Shown here: one piece after another, positions 9,305 to 21,890 of the stretch | How the letters are laid out: each line of letters opens with the position of its first letter | Numbering within the stretch: position 1 is the first letter of the stretch | NCBI GenBank assembly: GCA_025331125.1 | Contig: JAOALB010000002.1 | Coordinates: forward strand, 496,001-560,000 | DNA from: Mycogone perniciosa | Lineage: Eukaryota; Ascomycota; Sordariomycetes; Hypocreales; Hypocreaceae | Direction of reading: 5' to 3' | DNA length: 64,000 bases | Program-made: the position numbers and the translations under genes | Notes under the pieces: model-generated | Seen by the model: only the letters and a program-made list of their open reading frames with translations | Database searches by the model: none | Told to the model about the DNA's origin: nothing

Positions 9305-12300
9305 GGGCGATGATGGGCTGAGGACGAGGTTTGCTCGGAGGAATGTGAAGAAGGCTGTTTGGGAGACGTGTTAGTGGTGAGGCCTAACGAGAAGAAGTTG
9401 ATGCCCAGCGGAAATAACAGTAGAGTAGAGAATAGAATGCTGTGTGTGGTCTCTGGTTGCAAGAATTATATCCCAAGTCCAAGCCTGACAATATATCTGA
9501 GAGTTGGTAGACGGTGCGTTGATCGAGATGTGGTGTGACTGTTTGTGAAAGAAGACAATGACGTCGGGTTGCACAGACTTGTCTGCCCCTCCACATAGCC
9601 TCAGAGCCAGACAGGGTCCTGGAATATTAGGTACTACCTTCTGTGGGGAGAGATATATGTTGTGTAACATCAAAAAACGACCAAAAATATATAAAAATAT
9701 AAAAAAAAGGTAGTCTCTTCAACTCACCAGCACTTGTCCTCAACCCTTGCACGACATGGACTCTTTCGACCGCAGAAACAGGGCCGCAGTTTGCGAGATC
9801 CAGCTCGCGCACACCAGACACAAAGCATTGTGTTTCTGCCATCTTCCCTCACTATATTCCAGCAAGTGGTCTGTTTGGGCAATAAGCAAGGAGAATGCCC
9901 CTGGAAGGTTTCTTCCTTTTAACGAAATTTCAAGCACCGTTGTGCGAAAAAGGAAGAATTAAATCTAGATTGACAAGGGCTCCAGGCCGGATACGGGGCG
10001 GCATGTAGTTCTGCAGGCGGGTCGGGAATTAATAAGTATTTAGTACTCGACCGACACCAGTGTAGATGAGTCAAAGAAATCTGGAGAAAGCCGTTTCATC
10101 AGTAAAAGAAAAGGAAAGCTAAAATAGAAGAAAGAAAAGAAGGAGAGCGAGAGGCCCGAGGAACAGATAAAGATAAAGCCGCCTCTGGTATTTCTTCCAC
10201 GCCCTGCATGATCTACAAACAATGTCCGATCCCAACCAACTGGCCAGCCCCCCTGCTTCTCTAACGCACGCACGTCTGCGTCTCTTGAGACGAATGATCA
10301 CGACAAAAAAGGTGGCGTCTTCCCTAGTTGCAGAAACTAACAAGGCTGGCAGGTTAATGGTTGACGGTGCGAGCCACTGGTTGACCCAAAAAGAGCCGTT
10401 CCATGTGGGACTTGCACGACGCAGGGATATGTATGGAGAAGGGAGGGATGGATGATTCTGGACGGAGGAGGGGCAGGGAGAGAGTGAGAGAGAGACAATC
10501 AGACAGAGAAAGCAAACGATTTGGAGAAGATGGCATCATCTGTAAGGAGCATCGTGAGATGGATGACGATATCAGACACGCATGGTGTGAATGTACTGGT
10601 ACGACTTGAAGCTATGTTTTCTTTCCTTTCCTTTTCTTTTCCTTTTCCTTGTTATTATAGATACATGCCTACAATTAGAGATATGCTGCGTTATGGTTTG
10701 TACTACTCCGTAGGTCGTACAAAGCATCTGCAAACCTGTCAACGCATCTCCATCAAGCTAATACACCCCCCATGTTACCCTCAGACAAGCCCTAGACTTT
10801 CGAAACGCGGGAACCTCCACCTGCAACAATTCCTTCTCCGCGCTACCGTCACATACGGAAACACATAATAGCAGATGATCTGGGCTCGAGCCCATCCCGT
10901 CAACGAACATCTAACACGACTAACAGGCACTAGGGAGTTCACCAAGGCAAAGCTATCGACGGTGCCAGGATCATGATGGCTGGTCCAAAGAAAAACTATT
11001 AAACGGTGTGGCCAGATGATTTCCTTGCCTCAACAAAGATGAGGCACGCGATAAGTCCACATCCCGTCCTGGGCCAATGAAGCCCTGTGCATTCTCAGCC
11101 AAACCGAACTTAGCAAGCATATGTTGGTTCTTAGGCCGCGGTCGATTGACGCGCCACTTTTTTATGCATTGGCTGTACGGAGTATGATTTGAGCGCACAA
11201 AAGCCGAACCAAAAAAAGTTGCCAAGGGCCGATGGATGGTTTGCATGACTCTTCTCTCGTCAAGGTCGGGGAATCGGTGCGAATAGGGAGAATGGCTCGG
11301 TCTAATGCAGCTAGAGAAGACAAGACGGCGATCCATCGGATTACTTCTCCATATGGCTGTACGAAGTATACTCCGTACTTGGTATTATATTATAAAAACC
11401 TTGGTATATCTAAGTCTTACTAAGAATGGCTGGAAAAGGTAGGATGAAATTAGGTGAGGAGTAATGAGGCAGAGTTTTGCTATTAGGTAAGGTATCGTTG
11501 GGTGCCACCGCTTGCATATTCTCTCCTTCTTACTGGCTGCTTTTAACTGACCTTATCGGGTGGTACCGCTTATCATGCCAATTGCGTCTTTCCAACCACA
11601 TCTCATCCCATACTCGTAGGTATGTATACACACCTGCAAACACAACCAAGAAAGCTCGGTTAAAACCCAATGTAACCAACAGAGGGTAACATTCTCGCAC
11701 GCACGGCGGAGATATGAGCTGGTTTGAGCTGAAAAGTCATACTTCGTATTGCAAATAAAATCCAATACTCACTACTCCAAAGATGGAACTAGATTCGGTA
11801 AGGCTGTTTACGACTACTAATCGGTCGCAGCGGCTTTGGCTCCGGCATCAACTCCACTGCTTACGTATGGCGTCCACGTATGCACTCGGATCTATGTGGA
11901 ATCATCCATGGCCGATTTCCGATCCTAGATCATGAATAGCCATGCTTGGTGTTATGAATATGGAGTGTGAAGATAGTATCGCCAGAACCTTCACCACGAC
12001 ATCCTTAGGTCACTACTCCGTATCTCATCCAACAAAAGCAGGGCACTCGTGTCCTGGCGAAATCTCGAGTGGGCGTGACACAGCTCCTGCATATAATTTC
12101 TTCGCCAGACGGGCTCGTATGGTGCTGTGCTCCGTTTTGTATGCAACTCTATGACTGATTCGGGCTCGCAGAACGCCCGTAAACGCCAACCTCTCGACGC
12201 CCAGAGCTCAAATCGATTCAAGGCACGGAATGTTCCCGGGGCTGAGCGGGAGGGGCGCCAGCGGGCGTCAAAGCCTCAACTACTCTTGGGGACGACTCGT

Positions 12301-15182
12301 AAAGACGTCTATGAGGAAATGAGACGGGAGCTATCGGGCCAGTGCTTACCGCGCTTCAGCATTAATATACGAATATGACCAGAACTCCAGTTGCGGTAAC
12401 ACCAAAACTTCAAGGACCAAGGCTAGCCGACGTTGGATGCGGCACCGCAAGGAATGTGGCTTTCAGGATGCGTCGAGTAGTTTCAGCGCTGAGTCATGGA
12501 AGACAGACTGCATCCGAGTGCTCGAATTGTTGAGAATCCATCAAGCTTTGCCAGGTACGTAATAGCGCCTTGACCTGGAGATCAGATGTCGTTAGCCAAC
12601 GGGAGCACCAATACCTCTCCAGTCGTGATTCTATCCATAGCTCTTGGTGGTCTAGAGGCCGTATGGTTGACATCTCAGTGCCGGTGGCTCTGTTCGGAGT
12701 GTTGCCGTCATTTTCTGTATGAGAAGGGAGACTCATTTTCCGTTTCTTGGATACATTTCTGGGCTCTCTCAAAACAACCAAGAGGGAAGCACCTCAGAGG
12801 AAGGATGTAATGTGGTCAAACCCACGACTGTCAACGATGTGAACGCCGTTGCGAAGGAGATATTCCTTGTGCCCTCCTTAGGTTTGGTGCAACAGCAGCC
12901 ATGTCGAAGGCCGGAACCGGGACAATTCTTGGGACTGTGTTTCCTGTAACCCATCAGTCCCTACCCATGATGTCGCCGAGGTATCGGTCAGCCCAAGCAT
13001 CTCTATCTCATTGATGGCACCAAGGACCTTGGTTGTAAGCAGACTTTTCCATTGCAAATGCGCATACTTTCAGAATATGTTAGGGAAAGGCATTGAAAAC
13101 AAGGGTGTCTCAGTGGTCTGAAGGGAGACAACCAACTCACGACAACAATAGCAGGGCTGATATAACCCAATTCAAGCTCTCTCTCTAGGAAAAAATATAG
13201 TAAACCCTACTTCAACGGGACGTCACCATATCTTATGAGTGGTCTCGGATGAGTCGCTAATTGTGTTCATGTTCGCAGTGATGAATGCGAGATAAAGCAG
13301 TAGGGTCAATCAGCCTATTGAAAGACTTGGGGTTGGTTGCTCGTCGCCTTCACTTTGATGACCTGATGACATAGTTCATAAGAATGACTGGGTAAATTTA
13401 AAACCGATCAGCCATCTCTGGGGGCATATCCCTTATTCCTAGTAGCAAGGCACTCTTGACAGAGAACTGGGGAGAAACCCTGTGTATGTTTGCCGCTCTG
13501 CTTTCGTTGATCCTGTGGCAAGTTTAGATCTTGCCTTGAATCTCAAGTATAATCATGATCAACTTTGCACCCAACATTGCTGAGAAAACGACTGCCAGTG
13601 CTCGCATACTACCTAGAGATGGATAGCAGACCCCGTGGTGTTTCGTACTTGCGATGTGTGAGCACAATACTCTATCCCATATGAAGTGTCTTTTCCTTGT
13701 TATTCTTCGAAAGCCTAGAGCGCGCCGGAATTGTTGAACCGGCCTAGCTTGGCCATGTATTCCTCGCAAGAGTCTGCATCCTTCTTGATAGTGGGAACCA
13801 TAAAGGTAACAAATGACATCGATTTGGCCCGCACTTGATTGAGTAGCACCTGAGTAAGGACCGCTTGATGGCCACCGCGGTGAAGTGCTCTCCGATGAGG
13901 TGCTTTTCAATGACGAACATGGCAGCTTGAATCATCTTGTCCTCCGAGTACCACAAGTCCGTTAGAGGTATCACTCTTGTCCTGCTGCTTGGACCGGTCA
14001 TATCGATTAAACATACCAAATCTTATGGTTTTCGGATGAACAGTCGAATTTGCAACACACGAATGAAAGGTTCGGCTCATTGTGCTCTTACAGGTCAAAC
14101 CGTATGACCCCCGACACGACGAGATAAGCCATTGTTCTCCAGATGAAAGCAAAGGATGGCGTCGACAGACTCAAGCCAGACATCTTTTCTATACCTCCAA
14201 CGTGTCCTCAGGTCGGTTGCAGAGTTCTTTTGTCAAACCCTCTAGAGGATCATCAACAAAGAGAACATTGGCCTTCCGTTCAAGGGTGGTATCACGCTAA
14301 TCCGTTTCATTGAAAGTCAAGTTTCGGCTCGAGACCGCCACGCTTGTAGACTGTTCGCCTCCATTGTTGGGGTGAAACTCCTGTGAAGACTTGGGATCGA
14401 ATTTTTGTACCTTCGCGTCAGAGAACGAGTTTAACTTCGACTTCAGTTCTCCCAGCTCATGGACCTGCACCCCAGGAGATAGCCGTCTTGTCCGACTTGA
14501 AGAACGGAGGTGTATCAGGCAATGCTCAAGTATTCAGTCATCACAGCGGTACGAACTTGAAGAATTCTATAAGTAAACGACAATTCTGTTCGTAGATGGG
14601 ACATGATACCCACTCGTATTAATGTTCCGGAGTGTTTCTGGACAAGAATCCCCAAATCTACCAGTCCGTCAATTCTCTAGTAGCAATTAAATCGTTTGGA
14701 ATTCAGATTCATGCTCTTCGCGGGCAGGGTAATGTCTTCGATACTATTGCTTCATGCCCATGGGATGAGATCACGGATTACAAAACACATTTAGTATCAG
14801 CCGACCATAGCAAATACTCGTACGATGTTCATGCAGCCCTAGACTGCCAACCCGTTATCTCGGTTAAATAGACGTCTTCTAGGTTCAACCCCAGAACTCA
14901 TACTCGTATGTATCTTCAACTTCGACGCCACCTCCTCTCAGCTATCGTGAAGAGAGACCAGGGTCGCTTTTCACCGCCATGCTGACTGATCCGAATTTGG
15001 CAGAAACTAATATCCCTAGCTTGTCCCCTCATTAATGACCTGTCCTCTCTCGCTTACCTCGTCTCATGAACACGTGTTGATGCTTGGAGGAGAAGAGAAC
15101 CTTGATGTCATCTTGGGCTATATACGAAATTTGTTGAGACACACCCCAGGCTATTTATATCTTATCATTTACTCCGTACGAG
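9305..15182. other. Gene-poor region, 5.9 kb
   Basis: No gene could be supported. Below about 12 kb the stretch holds short low-complexity runs, such as a T/C tract at about 10618-10650 and a GA-rich run at 10462-10512, and scattered TACTCCGTAC-type words (near 10707, 11175, 11375, 12017, 15174). From about 12.5 to 14.9 kb there are short protein-like fragments in shifting frames on the minus strand, described separately. No tRNA gene was recognised, though I could not run a scan. Confidence 0.5.
12480..14330 (-). pseudogene. Decayed protein-coding fragments, unidentified
   Basis: On the minus strand several short stretches look protein-like but are broken by stops and frame changes. Examples are NVLFVDDPLEGLTKELCNRP (about 14280-14205), a block with SEDKMIQAAMFVIEKHLIGE then VLLNQVRAKSMSFVTFMVPT in another frame (about 13960-13770), and NGVHIVDSRGFDHI (about 12855-12810). 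No start, stop and splice pattern joins them. They could be a pseudogene, several, or chance. VDSRGF recalls the G3 loop of some GTPases, but this is not enough to assign a family. Confidence 0.25.
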
Positions 15183-16318
15183 ATGAAAAAATTCATGAAA
15201 GTCACAGCGGTAGGTAATACAGATCTTCCCTTATCTCAGAACCAGGAGAGAATAAGGTGCTTACTCAATGTTAAACGACCCTCCCTCTTTAGATCTGGGT
15301 ATACCCCATCAAAGCGTTACGAGGTATCCGCCTCGACAGGGCCCATCTGGGTCCTCAAGGCATTGAGCATGACCGCCGTTTTATGCTTTGCAAAGTCAGC
15401 GACTCGGGCGAACTGGCCAAGTTGCAGCTCTCCCAGCGCACAGAGTGCAGCCTGTTTTCCCAGGAGTTTGTTGGAGACACGATACGGGTCCGGTATCTGA
15501 CACCCAAGCAACCCTTGGTGCCGCCATGCCCTGAGCAGGAGACTGCCCTTGATGTCCCCTTGAACCCTGACATATCGCAGTTGCAAAGGGCTGTTGTTAA
15601 TCTTCACCAGAGCATGGTAAATGCGTACCGGATGGGATCGCCTTACGATGAGTGGTTCAGCGCATGCTTCGGCTTCCGCATTGCTCTTCTATACATTGGC
15701 GACGAGCGTCGTCCCATCCTAGGGACCTTCTCACCAAGAAACCAACCCCTCGTCACGCAGAAAGGATGGCTCTCCACCTTGTCAAGCTACGTCTGGGGCA
15801 CAGGTGCACAGTCCGGCCCAGAACCAGACTGGCTCACCTTCTCGGATATGGCACCTTTTCTCATCGCCACGGAGAAATCCCTTGGCAACGTCAGCGCACG
15901 ACTCTCAACGGGCGCTATGGAGATGTACAAGTTCCGGCCCAACATTGTCGTTGACGGCGAGGGCGAGTTCGATGAGGACTTTTGGGCTGAACTCTCAGTC
16001 GACGGGAAGCCCGCCTTCGTTATGACAAAGTTGTGCAACCGCTGCTCCTCTCTCAACGTCGACTACGATACAGGCCGCGTCGCCGAGGGTGAGCGCGGCA
16101 TTGTGCTCAAGAAGCTCATGTCTGACCGGCGGGTTGATCCGGGGTTCAAGTGGGCACCTTGCTTTGGCAAGTACGGCTTCCTAGCCGATGGGAGAGACAC
16201 TGGTCTTGAACTCTCTGTCGGGGATGCTGTCGCCGTCACAAAGCGTTCGGCTGAGCGGCCAGCCTGGGACTGGCCCCTGAGGGCCAAGGAGCATGCTAGA
16301 TTCTATCGCTACGCCTAA
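15183..16318 (+). CDS. MOSC-domain protein, mARC-like
   Basis: Exon 15183-15209, an 83-nt intron, then 15293-16318 give 350 residues. Two starts are possible, Met1 (15183) or Met5 (15195); the second gives MKVTAIWVYPIKALRG, a common opening for this family. The N-terminal beta-barrel domain is followed by the MOSC domain, with KPAFVMTKLCNRC (Cys257, Cys260), then SLNVDYDTG, and later DRRVDPGFKWAPCFGKYG. MOSC proteins bind molybdenum cofactor or handle sulfur; mARC members reduce N-hydroxylated compounds. In human mARC the Mo-ligand Cys precedes a D-P pair; here the matching position appears to be Val, so classic mARC chemistry is uncertain. The gene stands alone between gene-poor stretches. 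Confidence 0.85.
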
Positions 16319-18628
16319 GTCTTTCTCTCTCCCTTCCGATTTCTACCCAAAAACAGGGGGGGTTGGGCACCTTTATTGTCTTAGCGAGCTTGACTGAGTG
16401 GGATTTTCAACAACGACAGAGGAATCTTAGGTGTTGACTCAGTTTCTCGCGGGACCACCCACTCAGACCTGTGGAGCCTTTGACTCAACCCGAGAGATAC
16501 GATCAGGTTTTCTTCGTCTCGGCAAAGGGGACCCCCTCATCTCTCTTATCTCTCTCCCCGGCGGTTTCGTTTAACTACGACATGCTGCAACTACTACTAG
16601 TATATGAATCTTGGCACGAACTCTCTTTTCTTCCAGGGTTTCAACTTGTATGTACTACATACGTATTAGTGGTAGCCCACCACCCTCTCCAGCAGGGTAG
16701 CCTTGCAGCTCTCCTCAACTACACCCTCCCCATGCCGTGAAACCCAGAGAGTGACAACTCACATACGGAACCTGACATCCTATATTACCAAACATCAAAC
16801 TCTGTTCTCCCTTCCTGATTCAACAAAAATAAGGAGCGGGGGTGACAAGAAATCTCTGTATCACGTATTACCAGATACCTAAACCGATGGGAGGGTGGAG
16901 CACATAAAATCCTCCGATATCAAGTTGTGTTACAGGAATGCAAAAAAAGGCAAGTTTGTGAATCCTCGGACATGTGCATTTCCGATTATAGACACACAAA
17001 AAAGATGAGAAAAAAGGGGCAGTTGATTGTTCTTCTAGAATGTTTCCATCCCCCTCTTCCCCGTTTATATATGTGTTGTGTACGACAGGTAGTGTGTCAA
17101 TCCGCAGCTGGGGAAAATAGAGTAGCCGAATGGTTCGTGCCACTTCCGCGAGTCGATCTTGATCCCTAGAATAGATTGCCGCAGCCCAACCAATGTAACC
17201 AACTGTGTGTGACAACCCCGAATGGTGTGCAAAAATAAATGTACTTTTCATGATGTGATTTAGGGGTTTTTATGGAGTACCAACGTGCGAAACAGAAAAT
17301 ATTGAAGTTCTTCATATTACTCTATTACATGTTAGTTACTACTGCCGAAGCGCAAAGTCACGTTGTGGGAGGTGCTGTAATAGTAAAAGGCCTTGGTCAA
17401 AACAGGCAATGAATAACGTCTATCTTGCTCTGCCATCCAGAGTAGTTTTTCCTATCCTATTTTCTCATGTTCACATTTTTCAGAGCGGGAGCTCATCCGT
17501 CTTTACGACGACCGGTCTATCCAAGCGCCGGCCAAAATCCATCCGTGCCTCTAACCTGTGAGAACGCCGGGCCACAAAGCGACCAAAACAGACCACAAAA
17601 AACCAAGAGAGAAATGAGGAAACAACAAACACCAGCTGAAGATGCCAACCTTCTCTGCCGCAGGAGAAAAGAAAAGCAAAGAAAAAAAAGAAAAAAGAGG
17701 CGGCAGTCCAGGGGGGGTATTGAGTATGCAAGAAAAATGCACTGGTCGCTCGCTGGGCATCAACGCCAGAAAAAAAAAATGGATGAGACCGATGATGAAT
17801 CCCCAACAGCAAAAAGGGAACCCCAGCCGGAAACCGATCAAGGCAAAGGCAAAAGGTGTGTTGACCGCGCTGAATCAGAACCAAACGAACACCTGAAGCT
17901 GATGTTGTTGTGGTGGTGGTGGTGGTTAGGTTATGACAACGTGAAACTGTTAGGCGTTGCTGCAGTGCTACCCATTTCCCAAGCCACAAGGTTTCCGGAA
18001 TCGATACTCCGTGTGTGCGAAGTATGTAATATGTATGTTCCAGATGCGTAGTGGGGAGAGCGTCCAATCTCCCAGAGTCTCGAAAGCCCGCTTAGCAGAA
18101 CGTTGTAACTGACAAGGGGGGCGTGTTGCTAAGGCTGCAAGATGCCAAAACGGGAGCCGCCCACGTGGAACGTGCAGCACGCGGCAGTAGAGGCGAGAAG
18201 AACAAGAGGCTGAAGAGGCTGCGGAAAAAGAAATAGCAGGGGGGAGGAGGCGCTGCAGCTGCTGCGAGCAATTGATGCAGCCGATGCCGATTGTGGAAAT
18301 GCTGCGTGTGTGCAGCTCGCGAAGCCAGAAAAGGAAATTAGAGGTGTTGATGTACACGGGCTGCAGAATAGAAAGGAAAAGAAGTCGTGGATCATTGGAA
18401 TCATGCCGATCAATGGCTGTCGAAGGAGGCATGGCGTGTGTGGTGGAGGATCGCATGTATGTAGTGTGCCTTGATGATGTGTATGAGTTGTTGTCGCTGC
18501 TCGCTTCTTGGCAGAGACGGGGATTGAGCCGTATGGATCGATCATTTCCGGCAAAAGGGTCCATGGACCATCAAACCTCAGCCAGTTCACCCTCCATATA
18601 CTCCGTACTAGATACCCATACGGCCAGT
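16319..18628. other. Intergenic region, 2.3 kb
   Basis: No supported gene. A purine-rich tract (about 17620-17710) and a GGTGGT run (about 17908-17927) create long but low-complexity open frames on both strands that I rejected. The right part is probably the 3' untranslated region of the small Cys-rich gene. Confidence 0.45.
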
Positions 18629-18787
18629 TTAGGCAGCTTGGGTACAAGGACGGCAGAGGTGCAGCTTGCAATAGGTGCATTCCCAGATGGCCCAGTGGGG
18701 TCCGGAACGGCAGTGTTGGCAAACCCATTGCACAAGGGTATTGTCGGACTTGATCATGACGAAGGAGTGAGCACACGAGACAGCCAT
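18629..18787 (-). CDS. Small conserved cysteine-rich protein (52 aa)
   Basis: One uninterrupted 52-residue frame beginning MAVSCAHSFVMIKSDNTL and ending CRPCTQAA. It contains three C-x2-C pairs (Cys23/26, Cys37/40, Cys45/48) plus Cys5 and His7, a spacing that could hold two zinc ions, and three Trp residues (21, 32, 35). The start context GCAAAAATGG is good for a fungal ATG. I believe near-identical short proteins occur across Pezizomycotina, usually annotated as hypothetical, but this is recall, not a search. No transmembrane segment or signal peptide is seen. The compact zinc-ribbon look suggests RNA, ribosome or protein binding, but no function can be stated. The CA/GT-rich stretch at 18790-18830 would lie in its 5' leader. 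Confidence 0.72.
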   Translation of the reverse strand: MAVSCAHSFVMIKSDNTLVQWVCQHCRSGPHWAIWECTYCKLHLCRPCTQAA

Positions 18788-19452
18788 TTTTGCGGTAGTG
18801 TGGTGTAGTGTGGTGTAGCGTAGTGTAGTTGCTGTTGAGTTGAACAGTGGAGTAAAGACGGTGAACGGTAGTCTTGTTCAGGTTGCAATTGAGGCCCAGT
18901 CTGGAAGATCCAAGGGCCGAGGTTGATGTGAGGGCTTGTTGATGATATCTGGGGTGGTGTCGTGTTGTAGTGTCGTGATGTTGGTGTCAGTGTGACGTAG
19001 TGGCGATGGACAAGACGGAGAGAAGGTGTGTTGAGCAGAGGAGAGAGTTATGTTATCAGAGTGTGTGAAGATGCGAGTGACCAAGAGTGTGACTGGCGAG
19101 GTGAGGATCCGGCTGGGGGCTTATATGCCTTGAGTAGACAGCGTGAATCAAGTGGATCGGCAGTGAGTGAGAGAAGGAGAGCGGCAGTAACTTGGAAGGT
19201 TGCGGTAAACAGAGCAAGGCGGGTTGTTTGCAACGTACGAACGAACGCCCGCTGGTGGATCCAAGTTCTGACTTGACTTGGAGATGAGATGAGCTCCGGG
19301 GTTGTTGTCGGGGGCTCGGGCCCGTAGGACGGGACGGGGATTGAGCACCAGGTGCCGGGAACCCAAGGAGAACGGACCAGGAGAGGCGAGGCGAGGCGAA
19401 GTATTCGCCATGGAAGAGGGAGGCCAGACGGACAGGGGTTGTATGTGTACGA

Positions 19453-19473
19453 GTAGCAGTAGTAGTAGTATGG

Positions 19474-19508
<35 letters not shown>

Positions 19509-19519
19509 GAGTAGTAGTG
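19453..19519. repeat. AGT/TAG trinucleotide microsatellite
   Basis: A run of AGT units, interrupted by a few changes (a GGAGAAGT block near 19471-19478 and an AGGAGT near 19506-19513). Related ATT/GTA units continue up to about 19570. Confidence 0.85.
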
Positions 19520-19583
19520 CTACTACTTTCTCGGAGTAAGTGGTATTATTGTAGTAGTAGTATTATTAGTATGGGCGGATACC

Positions 19584-19606
19584 ACTCCGTACTCCGTACT
19601 CCGTAC
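19584..19606. repeat. Three tandem copies of ACTCCGT
   Basis: ACTCCGT is repeated three times head to tail and ends in AC. It is a tandem version of the dispersed GTACTCCGTAC word and shows that the word can expand locally. Confidence 0.9.
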
Positions 19607-21572
19607 ACCTCGTGGTTTCGCTGCGTGGTGGCCGGGTTCCGTGAGCGAACGAATCAGGGGGTAAAAATAGAACAAAAAACTCCCCGGGAATTGCTCAATT
19701 CGTCGGTTTGCGTTCTTAGTTTAGTTTGGTTTGTTATCGTTTTTCTGCTGCTGCTGCTGCTTCGCCGTTCGTTCACCGTGGTGGGCGGGAAGACGGAGGT
19801 GAGACCACCCGGGAAGAGGCGGATGCCGACAGAAGCAACACAACGGACGGCGGTGGCTGATCCGGAAGTGGAAACTCTGGAACCTCTGGAAGAAGCTTTG
19901 GAAGCCTTTGCGAAGCAGCATGTACTCCGTAAGAGTTGCGCAATGCACTCGTAATTGACCCCCCGGAGCCGCCACAGAAACCGTGTTCCCTGTCCTCACT
20001 GCCAGGAGTGCGCGACTCGTGTAATTGATTTGATGACGACGACGTCCGTTTCAAAAACGAGAGGGCAATAATAATGAATAATAATAGTAATGAGGATGAA
20101 GGTGCGGGGGGGCGTAAGGAAAAGGAATAAAGCGAGAGAGTGTGTGTGAGAGTGAGAGAGTCAGAGTGAGTGAGAGAACGATGTCTCGGGCAGGGGGGAA
20201 TTCCACCAAAGCAGGCAGGCAATCGTGCATGCATTGCATGCTGCATTGAGCACTAAAATAAGATACTATACTTCGTATGTATGTATGGTACTCCGTACTT
20301 GATTCCTCAACATGCAACGCAGCGCAGCGCAACGCAATTAGACTCATTGCTCGGCAAAAGGTGCTCGTGCGGTTGAGTGAAGCTACTGCCGGTATTGCCC
20401 AAACCGTTTATCCTGGCCTGGCCACCCAACAACCAGGCCAAGCCCGTTTGAACCAGGGAAGAAGAAAAAAGAGGACCCCAGTTCTTTTTTTTTTGCCCTC
20501 TTAGCATTGTTCCCTGTCCGTAATATGTGATGTATGTGCTATTTACTATAAGCATGTACGAGTAGATAGTACGAGTAGTAGTATGTGTGGAGGTACGGGG
20601 TACAACAAGCACTCTAAATCGCCCCCTGCCTATCAAGACCTCACGACTCGAGCGAGCCATCCATCCATCATCATCTTCTCGCACACCCCCCTGTGCTGCT
20701 GCTCGTTCGTTCGTGCGTTCGTTCGTTCCCATGAGACCGGTGCCAATGGAAAGAAAGGGTCTGACGTGCCCGAAGACACGGGAGCGGGTTCCCCCTGGAG
20801 GAATCTAGTATCTAGTATAAGACGCTAAATACCCAAGAGCCTAGCCACTGCTAGCTACCTAGGCCAGGCAAAAACCTGCATTCTAACAAGCTTGAGCTCA
20901 AGCCACGGCAGACTTGCGCTTTGGTCTCCGAATAGGGACATCTGGGCGCATACTCGTATGGCCGGTTGTGGCAAACAGTACAGAGTGAGTACTCGTAGAG
21001 CATGGCGTCCCGATCCCCGTCGGCAGTATGATTTATACGTGATGGCGAATGGCTTGATCCTTGGAACTACAGGTAATTTACTACGCGTATAAGACGGACG
21101 GGCTTGACATTGGAAGCGCGTGTGTGCGTTTGACAGGGTAGGGAACTTGGGTAGTGGTATGTACGAAGTAGTAGTACTCGTAGTAATAGTACTCGTAGTA
21201 TTCACCACCATCCATGCATGTATGGATGGACGGACCAATCCCGCACATGCTGCATGTAGCCCTACCGGCTAGCTGGCCCCGCGATGGGGCCCAATTCCAG
21301 AGTTCGAGAGCAAGCTTCAGTTCCGAGCGTTTGAAGGTTCAGGTGGGAGACACGACAAGACAAGAGCAGGAGGCTGTGGAGGAGAGGCCGAGACACGGGA
21401 GGAGATGGAATACGGTGCCTTGTTCGGCCGGCCCGAAGGCACCTCCCTCCGTCCGCTCCCAAGGCCTCCCAAGCAAGCTCCCTTTTGCTCAACAACACTG
21501 ACCAACGTGAATACGTCCGTCAAAGCAGATGGATTGCAAGTATCTCCCACTACTCGTACGAGTGCTAGTCCT

Positions 21573-21592
21573 AGTACTCCGTACGGAGTACT
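21573..21592. repeat. Perfect 20-bp palindrome of the dispersed word
   Basis: AGTACTCCGTACGGAGTACT is its own reverse complement over all 20 bases. It is preceded at 21552-21563 by a second perfect palindrome, ACTCGTACGAGT, of the sister word family. Confidence 0.9.
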
Positions 21593-21837
21593 CGTAGTAT
21601 GGATTCATGGATTCAGGGCCCTTTGAGTGGGTCCTCTCAACAGGGCTGTTGTTGTGGGCGGCGTTTGGAGCCGGAAGAGAGTGAGTGGGGCGAGGCGGAC
21701 ATCCTTGTCGTGTGAAATAACCCTGGCCATGGAGTTTTACTGGTAGTATGGAGTGCCGAGTACGAGTAATGGTATTACTCCGTCCGAGTCGAGAGCGAAT
21801 ATGCTCCTATTTTAGAACACATTTTGTTGGGTGAGAC

Positions 21838-21890
21838 GATTATGATTATGATTATGATTGTGATTATGACTGTGATTGTGATTGTGATTA
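21838..21890. repeat. ATTATG/GATTGT hexamer-like microsatellite
   Basis: Repeated GATTATGATTATGATTGTGA-type units, purine-pyrimidine biased, drifting from GATTAT to GATTGT along the run. Confidence 0.8.

Noticed and set aside
17467..18067. Overlapping frames of about 195 codons on both strands
   Set aside because: Both are products of a purine-rich tract and a GGT run; composition is low-complexity and no start or domain is convincing.
18129..18776. 215-codon minus-strand frame overlapping the small Cys-rich gene
   Set aside because: It overlaps the better-supported 52-codon frame in another phase, and its residues are unstructured Ser/Pro/Arg-rich.
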